A stretch of DNA of 36,064 bases from the NCBI GenBank assembly GCA_964441535.1, contig CAYTXQ010000002.1, forward strand, positions 1 to 36,064. Reading direction: 5' to 3'. The notes under the pieces are model-generated. The model did no database searches. It was not told where the DNA came from and was given only the letters and a program-made list of their open reading frames with translations. This DNA comes from CAYNLX01 sp964441535. Its GTDB lineage: Bacteria; Bacillota_I; Bacilli_A; RF39; UBA660. The position numbers and the translations under genes are program-made. Shown one piece after another: positions 19,317-29,409 of this stretch; the stretch's first letter is position 1; each line of letters begins with the position of its first letter.

Positions 19317-21908
19317 TTATTTTTGTAATTGCATTTTATTTTCAGACTTCCTTCTTATAGCATCAAATATAATAGCTGCTTCATAACTATCATTTGTAAT
19401 AAGTGTAGGGTCAGTTTGTTTATCTAATTGACCATTTACGCCATATACTCCAAATATAATATTACCAGATTTATCTATTTCCATATTATATTTAAGTTGA
19501 CCAGCCATAAAATTTACATTTGCTTTCTTAGTACCTTTGTAATTTATTATATCTTCAAATACAATACCACTACGTCTTAAATAAGTTTGTAATAATAAGT
19601 TTTCCATAGCTAATTTTGCAGCACCTTGCGTAGCCATATGATAACTACCTAATCCCTTTTCAGCAGTTTCTAATAAATTCATTTTTAATGTTTCTTGACC
19701 AGCTTCTAAGGGTTTAGCATATATAACTACAGGTTGATTATTTTCACCAACTAAAATATTTCCACTCTTATCATAAAAATTTACAGCATAACCAAAAGAA
19801 CCATCTCTTAATACTTGTGGATTTACAACAGTTTGTGGAATTAATGATTTTTTTAAAGCTTCACTATTATCAAGTTTAACAACATTTCCATTAATTCTAA
19901 CTTTACCATCCATTTTAGTTAAAGCTATATATAATTCATCACCAGCAGTATTATACAATTGACCACGAATAGCTAACTTTTGTCCATTAGAATTAAGATT
20001 CATTAGTTCTACAAAATTTTCATCTTCTGCTGAATTTTCCCAACCTTTTCCAGTAATAGTTAATCTATTTCCATCTTGAGATTCATACCTAGATGAAGTT
20101 AAATCTATACTTCTTTCTAATGAACCACGAAGTCTTTTATTATTTTTTACACTATATTCACCTTGAAAATTATCATAATCTACTGTATTACCCCTAATAG
20201 TTAATAATGCTAATTTTTTAGAGTTCATAATTCTACTATCTAATAAATTTCCAAATTCTAATATTTGACTACCTATTACAGTTTTTCTAAGACTATTAGC
20301 TTTATCATTTATTGCTAAAACTAAATATTCATCTTTACTTAAAGGTTTATCTTTAGAATCGTGAATATATTGTTTATATTTTTTTAAATATTCATCATAA
20401 CTAATTATAAATTTATTATTTACAGAAGGATCTAATTTAACTAATTCATCATAATACATTTTAACAACTTCAACATAACCATTACTACCTACTTGTGCTT
20501 TATCTAATTCTAATTTTAATCTATTATATTCATCTGTACCTTTAGGAGTTTTAGCTAAAGTTGTAGTTAAAGTTTCAATATTTGCTAAATCTTTATCATA
20601 CTTTCTTTTACTGTCACCAGTTAAATTATCATAACTAACTGTAAACTCACTACCAAAATCAGACATATTACTAATAGTATTTTTCATCTTTAAGCCAAAT
20701 TCATAATCTTTTAATCTCATATTATAACTATGTTGAAGATCCATTTTTAATCTCCACTTATCTTTAACATCATATTTAGTTTTAACACTATCATATTTTT
20801 CAACATATGAATCAGTAACGCCTTTAAGTTTACTAGATATAAAACCAGAATAATAATATTTTTCTAATTTTTTATTATAATCTTCACCCGATAATATTTT
20901 ATCTGTTTGTAATTCAGCAGCAGCATTTAAATTATTTTGAGTAGTTATATATTGTTTATATAACTCTTCACGTTTTTCAGAATTTTTCTCATTACTATAT
21001 AATTTAGAAAGAGAATTTAATTTAATTTCTAAATTTAATATTTCTTGATTATAAACCTCTTCATTAGTAAGACCTTCTTTACTTAACAAGTCTAATATTT
21101 TTAAATCATCAATACCAACACTATTTAATTTAGTACCTATATCATCTGTATTTAAACTTTTATCTAACATATACATTTCATCAAAATATGCCATAACTTT
21201 AGGGTCGCTAATAAATCTACTAGATAAAGCCTTATTCATTTTACTAGTAGATTTAATACTAGTAACTCCACCAACACCTACATAATCACCAAAATCTATT
21301 AATGGTTGTAAGTTTGGAGCATCAGGATTAGGATTAGTAGCAATACCTAAAATATCATCTGCTTCAAAACCTTTTAAAAATTCATCTGCTATAGCATTAA
21401 GATCAGGAGTATCTACAGGTCTAGGTAAATTAAATCTATTTATAACATTACCGTTTTCATCACGTTCTAATTTCTTAGCATTTTGTCTATAGTATTGATA
21501 CCACTTATTTATTCTATCAGGGTCTTCTATATCTAATCCTCTTTCTTTAATATCTGCTTGCCATTGTTGAAACATAGCATAACTTTCTAAAGATTCTTTA
21601 AGAAGATCACTATTCTTAAAATCTTTAGCAGCTTTCATTAAACCTTTTTCACCATACTCTAAATTACCACTTTCTACAATAGTATTAAGAGTATTATATA
21701 AGTTATTTTTAGCATTATCTAAATATTCAGCATTATGATCTTCTACTTTAAGTTCATCAACCTTTTCTTGTAGTTGTTCAGAGAACATTAAATTTTTATC
21801 ATATCTAGCTTCTAATTTATCATAAGATTTAAGAATATTTTCTACAGGTAACCCTCTAGGAGTAGGTCTATATTCACTTAATTTTATATCGCCAAAATTA
21901 TTAATCAT
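19317..21908 (-). CDS. Long helical virion protein candidate, probably packaged with the polymerase
   Basis: The product is 863 residues and is not confidently recognised. It opens with MINNFGDIKLSEYRPTPRG, then mostly helical, charged sequence. A coiled-coil candidate lies near residues 285-330 (LNLEIKLNSLSKLYSN) and another helical stretch near 440-480. The last 250 residues look strand-rich, with segments such as GKVRINGNVVKL and NFYDKSGNILVGEN. There is no signal peptide, transmembrane segment or catalytic motif. It lies between the glycine-zipper cargo gene (7 bases away) and the giant polymerase gene (1 base away). In crAss-like phages this slot between muzzle and polymerase holds internal virion proteins, so an ejected or cargo protein is the best guess. 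It could also be a chaperone or scaffold for the polymerase. The gene is certain; the role is inferred from position. Confidence 0.6.
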   Translation of the reverse strand: MINNFGDIKLSEYRPTPRGLPVENILKSYDKLEARYDKNLMFSEQLQEKVDELKVEDHNAEYLDNAKNNLYNTLNTIVESGNLEYGEKGLMKAAKDFKNSDLLKESLESYAMFQQWQADIKERGLDIEDPDRINKWYQYYRQNAKKLERDENGNVINRFNLPRPVDTPDLNAIADEFLKGFEADDILGIATNPNPDAPNLQPLIDFGDYVGVGGVTSIKSTSKMNKALSSRFISDPKVMAYFDEMYMLDKSLNTDDIGTKLNSVGIDDLKILDLLSKEGLTNEEVYNQEILNLEIKLNSLSKLYSNEKNSEKREELYKQYITTQNNLNAAAELQTDKILSGEDYNKKLEKYYYSGFISSKLKGVTDSYVEKYDSVKTKYDVKDKWRLKMDLQHSYNMRLKDYEFGLKMKNTISNMSDFGSEFTVSYDNLTGDSKRKYDKDLANIETLTTTLAKTPKGTDEYNRLKLELDKAQVGSNGYVEVVKMYYDELVKLDPSVNNKFIISYDEYLKKYKQYIHDSKDKPLSKDEYLVLAINDKANSLRKTVIGSQILEFGNLLDSRIMNSKKLALLTIRGNTVDYDNFQGEYSVKNNKRLRGSLERSIDLTSSRYESQDGNRLTITGKGWENSAEDENFVELMNLNSNGQKLAIRGQLYNTAGDELYIALTKMDGKVRINGNVVKLDNSEALKKSLIPQTVVNPQVLRDGSFGYAVNFYDKSGNILVGENNQPVVIYAKPLEAGQETLKMNLLETAEKGLGSYHMATQGAAKLAMENLLLQTYLRRSGIVFEDIINYKGTKKANVNFMAGQLKYNMEIDKSGNIIFGVYGVNGQLDKQTDPTLITNDSYEAAIIFDAIRRKSENKMQLQK

Positions 21909-21915
21909 ATCTAAA

Positions 21916-23727
21916 TTATTTTATAGTATAACCCTGTTCATTACCCCATTTTTCAAACTCTTTTAAATCCCTACTATTTAAAGTACCCTTTAACTTTTTA
22001 TAAAAATCTATATAGTCATCATTACTAGTAATAACTCCTTTAGAATATTCTAATTTAGCATAACTTGTTTTAAATATAGGTAAAAAATTAGCATCTAATT
22101 GTTTTCCATTACTAGCAATAGAATTAGCAAGTATAGCAGCCATTTGATATTCTTTAAGATCATTTTTATCCATCAAATATTTAATATCATCAACTAAATT
22201 AATAGAATTAGCAGAAGGATTAGTAATTTTAGTTTGAACATCTTTAGCAAATTCAGAAGCTTTATAATCATCATATAAAGCATTATTTTTTTCTTCAATA
22301 GATTTATTCATTGCTATTTCTTGATTAGATAACTGTCTCTCTACATTTGTTTTTTCTTGATGTAATTTAGATTTATCTAACCTAGCAGCACGATCTATTT
22401 TAGATTTCATAGCCAATGCTGTTTGACTATTTGCAGTATTAGCATCTATATTTCTAAACATTCCGCTTTTACTAGCTTCTATTTCAGATAATGAAGCATT
22501 AATATCAACTCTTTTGTCTATTACAGCAGGTGTTAAATAAGTAGGTTTAGGTATTTTCATACCTTTTAATCTTCTATTTGCCTGTATGGCTTGAAGGTTA
22601 TCTATAACTAAAGGAGTAAGTTCGGATATACTTTCAGAATTAATATTGTTAGCTAAATAATTTTTACCTTTTCCACCAACATCATTAGTAGGTTGAAATA
22701 ATTGTGGTATAGTAGTATTTATATCTCTTTTATATGCACCATTTGTAGAAGGAGATATAATCATTTCAGGTTTAGGATTTCTTATATAAGGATGATGAGG
22801 ATTAGATAAAAATCTTTTATTATTTATATCAATAATATCCATATTAAGTTTACCTTTTTGAATACCCATATTATATCTATTATAAGGATCACTAAAACTA
22901 TTATAATTTAAACTTTGTCCATAGTTAGGGTCATTAATAAAAGGATTATTAGAATAATCATATCTATAATAAGCTTCACGATTATAAGGATTATTATCTA
23001 AATTACCACCACCAGCAAATTTTTGATTACTTCCTTCAATACCACTCTGTTCTTTTAATCCTTCTTGTTCTTCAAACAATTGTTTTAATTCATTATCAGC
23101 AATACTACGCAATCTATTAATTGCATTATACCTATATTTATTTCTATCTTTAACTGATTTCATCATACCCTCCTCTAATTTACCTTTTTTCTTAGATATA
23201 GCTAAAGCTTCATCAGCAAATGTTTTATTATTTCTAGTAAATAATCTATCTGTAAATACATTCTTACCATCAATAAATTCTCCACCTTCTACTTCCGCAT
23301 TACCTAAATTAACACCACCTTGTTCATGTCTATTACCAGTAACTAATCTGCCTGTAGAACTAACACCTCTAAGACCACCACCTTTAATATCTTTTAATCT
23401 ACCACCCATCTTATAATATCCACCCAATGTAGTACCTCTAGGTTTAAATCCATATATAGCTTCACTATTAGCACTAATACTTTCTTTAGTTCTAGTTTTT
23501 TGTAAGGTTTCAAAATCTTTTTGTTCACGTATTAATTCTTGTTTATCTCTTGCTGCTTTATTTCCAGTATATATACCATAAAGTCCACCAGCAACAGTAC
23601 CTACAATACCTCCAATACCACCACCAACTTCATAGCCAGTAGTACCCCATTCAGCAGCTTTTAAATTAGAATCTAGCCATACATCAAAGCCAGCATCCCA
23701 CCATCCATATTCATTTTCTTTTGCCAT
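21916..23727 (-). CDS. Glycine-zipper cargo protein with HEQGGV and EVEGGE motifs
   Basis: The product is 603 residues. Residues 28-55 are a Gly-rich hydrophobic stretch (GGGIGGIVGTVAGGLYGIYTG region) that reads as a glycine zipper able to insert in a membrane. HEQGGV is at 134-139 and EVEGGEF at 145-151, followed by KNVFTDRLF. Residues 230-350 are Asn/Tyr/Pro-rich and probably disordered. The C-terminal half is helical and Lys-rich (SKSGMFRNIDANTANSQ onward). HEQGGV proteins beside the muzzle gene are typical of crAss-like phages, where a protein in this place is carried in the capsid and tail as cargo (recalled from work on phage crAss001). It starts 5 bases after the muzzle-like gene, behind an A-rich leader (AATAAAAGATAAATATT). 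Inference: it is ejected ahead of or with the polymerase and forms or lines an inner-membrane channel. Confidence 0.7.
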   Translation of the reverse strand: MAKENEYGWWDAGFDVWLDSNLKAAEWGTTGYEVGGGIGGIVGTVAGGLYGIYTGNKAARDKQELIREQKDFETLQKTRTKESISANSEAIYGFKPRGTTLGGYYKMGGRLKDIKGGGLRGVSSTGRLVTGNRHEQGGVNLGNAEVEGGEFIDGKNVFTDRLFTRNNKTFADEALAISKKKGKLEEGMMKSVKDRNKYRYNAINRLRSIADNELKQLFEEQEGLKEQSGIEGSNQKFAGGGNLDNNPYNREAYYRYDYSNNPFINDPNYGQSLNYNSFSDPYNRYNMGIQKGKLNMDIIDINNKRFLSNPHHPYIRNPKPEMIISPSTNGAYKRDINTTIPQLFQPTNDVGGKGKNYLANNINSESISELTPLVIDNLQAIQANRRLKGMKIPKPTYLTPAVIDKRVDINASLSEIEASKSGMFRNIDANTANSQTALAMKSKIDRAARLDKSKLHQEKTNVERQLSNQEIAMNKSIEEKNNALYDDYKASEFAKDVQTKITNPSANSINLVDDIKYLMDKNDLKEYQMAAILANSIASNGKQLDANFLPIFKTSYAKLEYSKGVITSNDDYIDFYKKLKGTLNSRDLKEFEKWGNEQGYTIK

Positions 23728-23732
23728 AATAT

Positions 23733-26700
23733 TTATCTTTTATTAGCTTCAAAATCTATATATATATCATGTATTTTAACTAATCTATCAGGTTGTTCAG
23801 ATATTAATCTAGCTACTATGTATTTCCCTACAATATATGAACATTGATACCAATTCTTTTTATTTTTATTAATATTAGCAATTATAAATTCAAAATCTTG
23901 AATAAACTTTAATTTATTATTTAATACAAAATCTTTTAAATCATTATAAAACCATGTGTCATCTACATTTCTTCCACATTTATTATTAAACCAATCATAA
24001 CTATTTTTAACAAATAACTCACCAGTACACTGACTATCATTATATACAGCTATTTTATCTACTGTTTCATCATATAATATATTACCATCGAAATCATAAG
24101 TGCTAGTAATCCAAGATAAACTATTAAGAATTTTAGAATAGTGATGTCCTATTAACATAATTCTATCTCCAACACTTTGATAAAAAGAATGATACATAAC
24201 GTCAATAATACTTTTATATACTTTTTGTTCCCATGTAATATTATCTAAGGTTTCCCTATAAAAAGTACATACTGAAGTTTCAATATTATGTTCATATAAA
24301 ATACCAAAATTATGTCCTATTTGTGGAATTGGTACTTCGTAATTAAATGTATCATTCTTTATAGAATATAATTTAAAATTGTACCCGAAAATATAGTCTG
24401 GTATGTATGAGTGAAAACATATAAAATGTTTTCTGAACAAATGATAACTAAGAGTAAACGATTTATCAACACCATATTCTCCACCTCTGTTAAAACTTTT
24501 TTTACAAATAAGTAATCTTTCATATTTATCATCATAAGCTAACATTAAACCACCATCATTAAAAATATTTACTTCTTCTGCTGGCAAACTACCATATAAT
24601 TTAAGATAAGATGTAACAGAGTCCATAGTAGGTTCTTGTATATTATCTCTTAATATATATAACCTACCTTTAACAGAATCTATTACACAATATCCATACT
24701 TAGTAATAATTCCACCAAACATATTAACACAACCTATTTCACCATCTTTATCATATAAAACCTCTTTTGGTTTTCTAGCAAGTATTGTCGTTTCCTGTAA
24801 ACCTATACTAGCATCAATAGTTTCTAATGTATCTTTAGGTTTATCTATAAATAATCCTTTTTCACATTGTATATATAATATATCATCAGTAGCTTCAAGT
24901 AATGTAATAGCACCTTTATCAGAAGGCATTTCTCTATAACCATCATATAAAAACTTTCTCCAACCTAATCCTAATGATTCACTTTGATTAGGAATTGAAG
25001 CATGAACCCTATTTGGAAATATATCTACTCTAGGATTAAATATATTAAATATAACACTTTTAAAAATATCATTTAAAGAGGTATAATCTAAATTATATCC
25101 TCTGTTACCTATACCGTAAAAATTATCTATTTTAGTATTTTTATAAGTAAATATTGAAAATGGTGCGCTAAGAAGACTACCGTATGGAATATTACAATCT
25201 CCACCTAATTTTGGAAATATACGTTCTTTATCTTCTGATACATAAGGAGGAGCAGGTGAATAAATACCATCACCTTCATATCTCAATTCTATATTATTTA
25301 CAGAATATATTGGATATGAATATAATAATCTAAATATAGCATTTTCATCACTATATATACATTTTCTACTTAATCCTGTAACCCTATATGAATGTAACCC
25401 TATAAAACAATCTCCTGATGTTAAGTTTATATCAACTAAGCTTTTATTATAAAATACTCCACATGAAATTAATTCTTGATTATTATATTCATAATAACAA
25501 TTTCTTTTAAACATACATAAATCAACAAGATATTTATTCATAGTAGGTTGTGCTGTCATTAAATCAGGAATAGTTAAATAAGTATCTGGATTATCAATAT
25601 TTATTAATACACAACTTTGACCATATTCATTATCTAATACAGAATCAGAAATAAAACTATTATTTATATATTTACTATCTTTAACATTACGTATTTTTTC
25701 AGATTCAACAACAGTAGTTACTCCACTAGCAATACCACCACCTTTATGAAGACCTAATGTCCTAATATAACTATTAGCATCTTCATATTCACCACCAGTA
25801 TATTTTTCAACTTTTACACCATAATAATTATTAGCCCAATCATTTTGATAACTAACTTTTAATTGACAACTAATATAATTAAATAATAATTGTCCTCCAG
25901 TTTTCATTAAATCATAAGGAAATAATACTATATTATTTAAATTTCTAACAGATTTAACATTATAAAAACTAAAATCTTGCCTTCTATAATCTATTGGAAT
26001 ATATTTATTGCTAACAGGTTTACTTGCTGCTATATCATAATATTGATATAACCAATGTGTCATTGATAAAGAAGCTTGAATAATACTATTTGCAAAATTT
26101 CTTTTAGCATACAATATTTCAAATCCTATAATTTTATCTTCTATATACTTAGGAAATTTTATATCATATAATCTTAAATATAAACTACCAACATTACTAT
26201 CTGTATGATTATAATATCCTAAAGTACTATTTCTATTAAATAGTTTATCTACTGATGGCATTTTGTGATGTCTAACTTTTTTATTTCTTAAAGTATAACC
26301 TGTAGATATTTCTATACCATTTATATCTACATCATATACATCGTAATTATCATCATCTGGATATAATTCATCTAAATTATCCCAATAACCTAAATATTTT
26401 ATACCTCCATATATAAAACTTGTATCTCTAGTATGAAATATTTTAATATTTGGTGCAATTAATATATCATTATTAAAATGATTAACAACAGGAGAACTAT
26501 TTGGATTAAGTTCACTTAAAGAATCAACACCATTAGTAATTACAGCATCTTCATAATAACTTTTAATTACTGGATGACCACCAACAATACCTGAATAAAC
26601 CATATATCTATCTAGACCAGATGGGACAATCTCATCTCTTCTTTTTCTACCTGGTATATGAAATGCTTCCGATAAACTACCATCTGTAAATCTTAATCTT

Positions 26701-27863
26701 ATATAAAGAGCATATACTTCATTTGGTAAAAAAGTTTTTTCAAATACTATATTATAGGAATGTTTATAAGTATTTTCAAAGTTAATACCACTTGTACCAT
26801 AATACTCTTTTCTATCATCATCTACATATTGAACTTTTATATTATTAGCAAACTTTTGATAATCTACATTTTCTCTGACTTTAACTCTACCTATAATACA
26901 ACGTCTATCTATTTTGGTAATAGCATGAATTTTTTCATATATAATAGCATTTTCAGTAACTAATGAAATATCAACTTTTTCAAACCTACTTAAAGAATCA
27001 ATCAAAAAATATTTACTATCTGATGAAATATTATCATTAAAGATATAACAATTAAAGTTCTCATTAGATTTATGAATAATAGCAACACTTAGATATTTAA
27101 AGTTAATATCTATATCTTCAATTTTAACATTTATAGCTTTAGAAGTATTTTCATTTATACCACATCCAACAATTTCTTGATAAGGTAAAGATTTATTTGC
27201 TCTATAAATTGAAATAGGATTACTAACATATACATAATTACCAATATCATATTTATTAACCCCGTATGCAAACGCTATATAATATACACCTGATATTAAA
27301 CTACCACCACCATCAAACACTTCAGCATCAGTAATTTGAGGAATAGATGTCATTTCTGGAAACATATACAACATATTTATTTCATCAGGATTAATTAATT
27401 CGTATGTAGTAGGATTTATACCTGACTTAAAAGGCAAATCATCTAAATTTAATATACATGGTTTAGTACTACTATCTTTAATACCATTACACCATGCTAT
27501 AATAGTTTCACCTTTAATATTATAATCACATACCCCACGTATAGCATCAAAAGAACTAAAATCAATATATTTAGTTCTAAATATAATACTATATGAATTA
27601 TCTTTAAATGTTCCTATCTCAAAATAGGGTTGATAATTTAAAACAGGTAGAGAAAATAAAACTATGGAATCCCGTGTTGGTATTACACCTATAATTATAC
27701 CGTTTGTACACTCATTAACCAACATAGAATATTCATCTATACTACTCGGAGTAGTATTAGAATCTAATAATTTATTTAAAGCATATACAATACTCTTATG
27801 AGGTCTATTATATATCTCCCCATCAATATTTAATTGCCAATCTATATTATCTTTATATTGCAT
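23733..27863 (-). CDS. Muzzle-like tail protein (distal tail nozzle / stabilisation protein)
   Basis: The product is 1,376 residues, strand-rich throughout with many aromatic residues and no transmembrane segment. It starts MQYKDNIDWQLNIDGEIY. Near residues 180-215 the segment GGGSLISGVYYIAFAYGV, followed by SNPISIY, is the kind of strand repeat seen in the large tail tip protein of podoviruses (T7 gp12 / P22 gp10 type) and its crAss counterpart, the muzzle. Its size is close to what I recall for the crAss001 muzzle. It begins one base overlapping the hub-like gene (TAATG) and is followed by the cargo gene, the order expected for hub, muzzle, cargo. Its role would be to close the tail tube, hold cargo and open on host contact. 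The assignment rests on size, context and general sequence feel, without an alignment. Confidence 0.75.
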   Translation of the reverse strand: MQYKDNIDWQLNIDGEIYNRPHKSIVYALNKLLDSNTTPSSIDEYSMLVNECTNGIIIGVIPTRDSIVLFSLPVLNYQPYFEIGTFKDNSYSIIFRTKYIDFSSFDAIRGVCDYNIKGETIIAWCNGIKDSSTKPCILNLDDLPFKSGINPTTYELINPDEINMLYMFPEMTSIPQITDAEVFDGGGSLISGVYYIAFAYGVNKYDIGNYVYVSNPISIYRANKSLPYQEIVGCGINENTSKAINVKIEDIDINFKYLSVAIIHKSNENFNCYIFNDNISSDSKYFLIDSLSRFEKVDISLVTENAIIYEKIHAITKIDRRCIIGRVKVRENVDYQKFANNIKVQYVDDDRKEYYGTSGINFENTYKHSYNIVFEKTFLPNEVYALYIRLRFTDGSLSEAFHIPGRKRRDEIVPSGLDRYMVYSGIVGGHPVIKSYYEDAVITNGVDSLSELNPNSSPVVNHFNNDILIAPNIKIFHTRDTSFIYGGIKYLGYWDNLDELYPDDDNYDVYDVDINGIEISTGYTLRNKKVRHHKMPSVDKLFNRNSTLGYYNHTDSNVGSLYLRLYDIKFPKYIEDKIIGFEILYAKRNFANSIIQASLSMTHWLYQYYDIAASKPVSNKYIPIDYRRQDFSFYNVKSVRNLNNIVLFPYDLMKTGGQLLFNYISCQLKVSYQNDWANNYYGVKVEKYTGGEYEDANSYIRTLGLHKGGGIASGVTTVVESEKIRNVKDSKYINNSFISDSVLDNEYGQSCVLINIDNPDTYLTIPDLMTAQPTMNKYLVDLCMFKRNCYYEYNNQELISCGVFYNKSLVDINLTSGDCFIGLHSYRVTGLSRKCIYSDENAIFRLLYSYPIYSVNNIELRYEGDGIYSPAPPYVSEDKERIFPKLGGDCNIPYGSLLSAPFSIFTYKNTKIDNFYGIGNRGYNLDYTSLNDIFKSVIFNIFNPRVDIFPNRVHASIPNQSESLGLGWRKFLYDGYREMPSDKGAITLLEATDDILYIQCEKGLFIDKPKDTLETIDASIGLQETTILARKPKEVLYDKDGEIGCVNMFGGIITKYGYCVIDSVKGRLYILRDNIQEPTMDSVTSYLKLYGSLPAEEVNIFNDGGLMLAYDDKYERLLICKKSFNRGGEYGVDKSFTLSYHLFRKHFICFHSYIPDYIFGYNFKLYSIKNDTFNYEVPIPQIGHNFGILYEHNIETSVCTFYRETLDNITWEQKVYKSIIDVMYHSFYQSVGDRIMLIGHHYSKILNSLSWITSTYDFDGNILYDETVDKIAVYNDSQCTGELFVKNSYDWFNNKCGRNVDDTWFYNDLKDFVLNNKLKFIQDFEFIIANINKNKKNWYQCSYIVGKYIVARLISEQPDRLVKIHDIYIDFEANKR

Positions 27864-28579
27864 TACTCTAAGGTATTAAATTTTCCATCAAAACTTCTAT
27901 TTTTATAATCACTAGGATCTAAAAAAGTTCTAAGTCTTTTACTTACATATTCTCTAGTATCTTCATTCATTGTTTTAGCTTCAATCATTGCTTTTTTTCT
28001 AAGTCCACCTTTTCCATTTTGACCTCTATAAATAATATTTACATTAAGAAAAGGGTCTCCACCAGATAAATTATATACAGGATGAATATAACCCCTAGAT
28101 AATATATTTTTAAATACATAGTAACTTAAAGCCTCTATTATTATGGCTTTATCTGGTATTTCAGGTATTTCGATATGAATATCTTTATTAAAAATTGTTT
28201 TAAACCCTTTATAATAAATAGTAACATCTACATCTCTAAAATATTCATTATCTGTTTCAAGTCTAATATAACCTCTTCCAACATTACTATAAAATAAACT
28301 ATCATTAGTACCACCTTTAACTATTTGTTCAGATGATTCTATTCTAGTATCTTCTACTTTTATAGCTGTAATTGATTTTAAAGGTATTGGTAATTCAACC
28401 ATAAAATCTTTAGCAGTTACTACTTTACATTGAGTTGGACTAGTAGGTAAAAGTTTTAAATCAGCTAAACCATTTTCAATCCAATAACCAATTCTAGGAA
28501 TCCAATCGGTTGTTTCTATATTAAATCTATCTATAACATCAGCTATTATGATAGAACCATCAATCCAGTTATATACCAT
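27863..28579 (-). CDS. Probable tail hub / tail tubular A-like protein
   Basis: The product is 238 residues. It starts MVYNWIDGSIIIADVIDRFN, then WIPRIGYWIENGLADL, a helix-rich opening that resembles the neck adaptor or tubular A family of podoviruses (T7 gp11 / P22 gp4 type). The middle is strand-rich with MVELPIPLKSITAIKVED. A helix follows from about residue 145 (KAIIIEALSYYVFKNIL), and the C-terminus is basic (GLRKKAMIEAK, YVSKRLRTF). No membrane segment is present. It lies directly before the muzzle-like gene and shares a base with it, and follows two other small neck-type genes. Inference: it forms the ring or hub joining the neck to the muzzle. It could instead be one of the ring proteins, since these are hard to tell apart by eye. 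Confidence 0.6.
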   Translation of the reverse strand: MVYNWIDGSIIIADVIDRFNIETTDWIPRIGYWIENGLADLKLLPTSPTQCKVVTAKDFMVELPIPLKSITAIKVEDTRIESSEQIVKGGTNDSLFYSNVGRGYIRLETDNEYFRDVDVTIYYKGFKTIFNKDIHIEIPEIPDKAIIIEALSYYVFKNILSRGYIHPVYNLSGGDPFLNVNIIYRGQNGKGGLRKKAMIEAKTMNEDTREYVSKRLRTFLDPSDYKNRSFDGKFNTLE

Positions 28580-28581
28580 AA

Positions 28582-29409
28582 TTAAAAGTATTTATTATCA
28601 ACATAATTATTAGTAATATTTTCATCGTATCTACAAAGTGCAAATAATTTATCTCTAGTTCCTAATATAGTAGAATCAATAATTTCATCTCTATTTTTAC
28701 AATTATCAGTAAATGATACTTGGCTTCTAACATCATCGTTTATAAAGTTAGTAGGAATAAAAACATATTTATTACCGTTAGGAATTTTATTATTAAATCT
28801 AACTCTTATATAAGGAACAACATCATCAACGTGATCTACAAGCCATTTAGGAAAAGTAGGATTTTCATAACTATATACAAAACTCCTCATTTTCTCTATA
28901 AATATATTTCTATTTATTTTCTTATTTTTATAATCTTCATATATACTTGGTGCAACGTCTTTAGCTATATTTTCTAATACATAAAAAGATTTATCCCAAT
29001 CTATTCTACGTTTAGATGAACTAAAATTTCTTTTTAACATTATAGTTCTCATCTTACCTAAATTCTTACCTAAATATATACAATCTCCTAATAATATATC
29101 ACGTTGTAATTCTTTATTATATGCTCGTAAAATATCTAAAATTACTCTATTGTGTAACGTATATTTACGAAGTTTTTTTAATTCTGCAAATCTATAATTT
29201 ATACTTTGTTTACATTTAATTAATTTTATTAAAATTGGAGTTTGCTTTAATAACATTAATTCTTTAACATTAGTATATTTTAAAGATTCATCAACATCTA
29301 ACTGTCTAACATAAGCCTGTCTTTTACTTACAATTTTCTTTACAGTTAAAATCTTATTATCTAATTTCTTTTTAATCTCCCTTACTATGTCTGCTGAGTA
29401 TATCATCAT
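28582..29409 (-). CDS. Basic helical ring/neck protein candidate
   Basis: The product is 275 residues and very basic in its first half (KIVSKRQAYVRQ, LRKYTLHNRVI, KLRK), with helical segments and GDCIYLGKNLGKMRTIML near residues 105-125. The second half contains NPTFPKWLVDHVDDVVPYIRV. I do not recognise an enzyme motif. The ATG at 29409 lies inside the preceding gene, overlapping it by 38 bases, and is preceded by an A-rich leader (AGAAATAAAAACTA). A second ATG follows immediately, so either could be used. It sits in the neck/tail cluster between two other ring-type candidates. The basic surface would suit contact with DNA in the portal channel, but this is inference. A DNA-binding regulator is a less likely alternative. 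Confidence 0.55.
   Translation of the reverse strand: MMIYSADIVREIKKKLDNKILTVKKIVSKRQAYVRQLDVDESLKYTNVKELMLLKQTPILIKLIKCKQSINYRFAELKKLRKYTLHNRVILDILRAYNKELQRDILLGDCIYLGKNLGKMRTIMLKRNFSSSKRRIDWDKSFYVLENIAKDVAPSIYEDYKNKKINRNIFIEKMRSFVYSYENPTFPKWLVDHVDDVVPYIRVRFNNKIPNGNKYVFIPTNFINDDVRSQVSFTDNCKNRDEIIDSTILGTRDKLFALCRYDENITNNYVDNKYF

Noticed and set aside
29372..29409. A frameshift joining the 218- and 275-residue genes into one protein
   Set aside because: Both have their own ATG and plausible complete ends, and there is no slippery run at the overlap; a simple gene overlap is enough.
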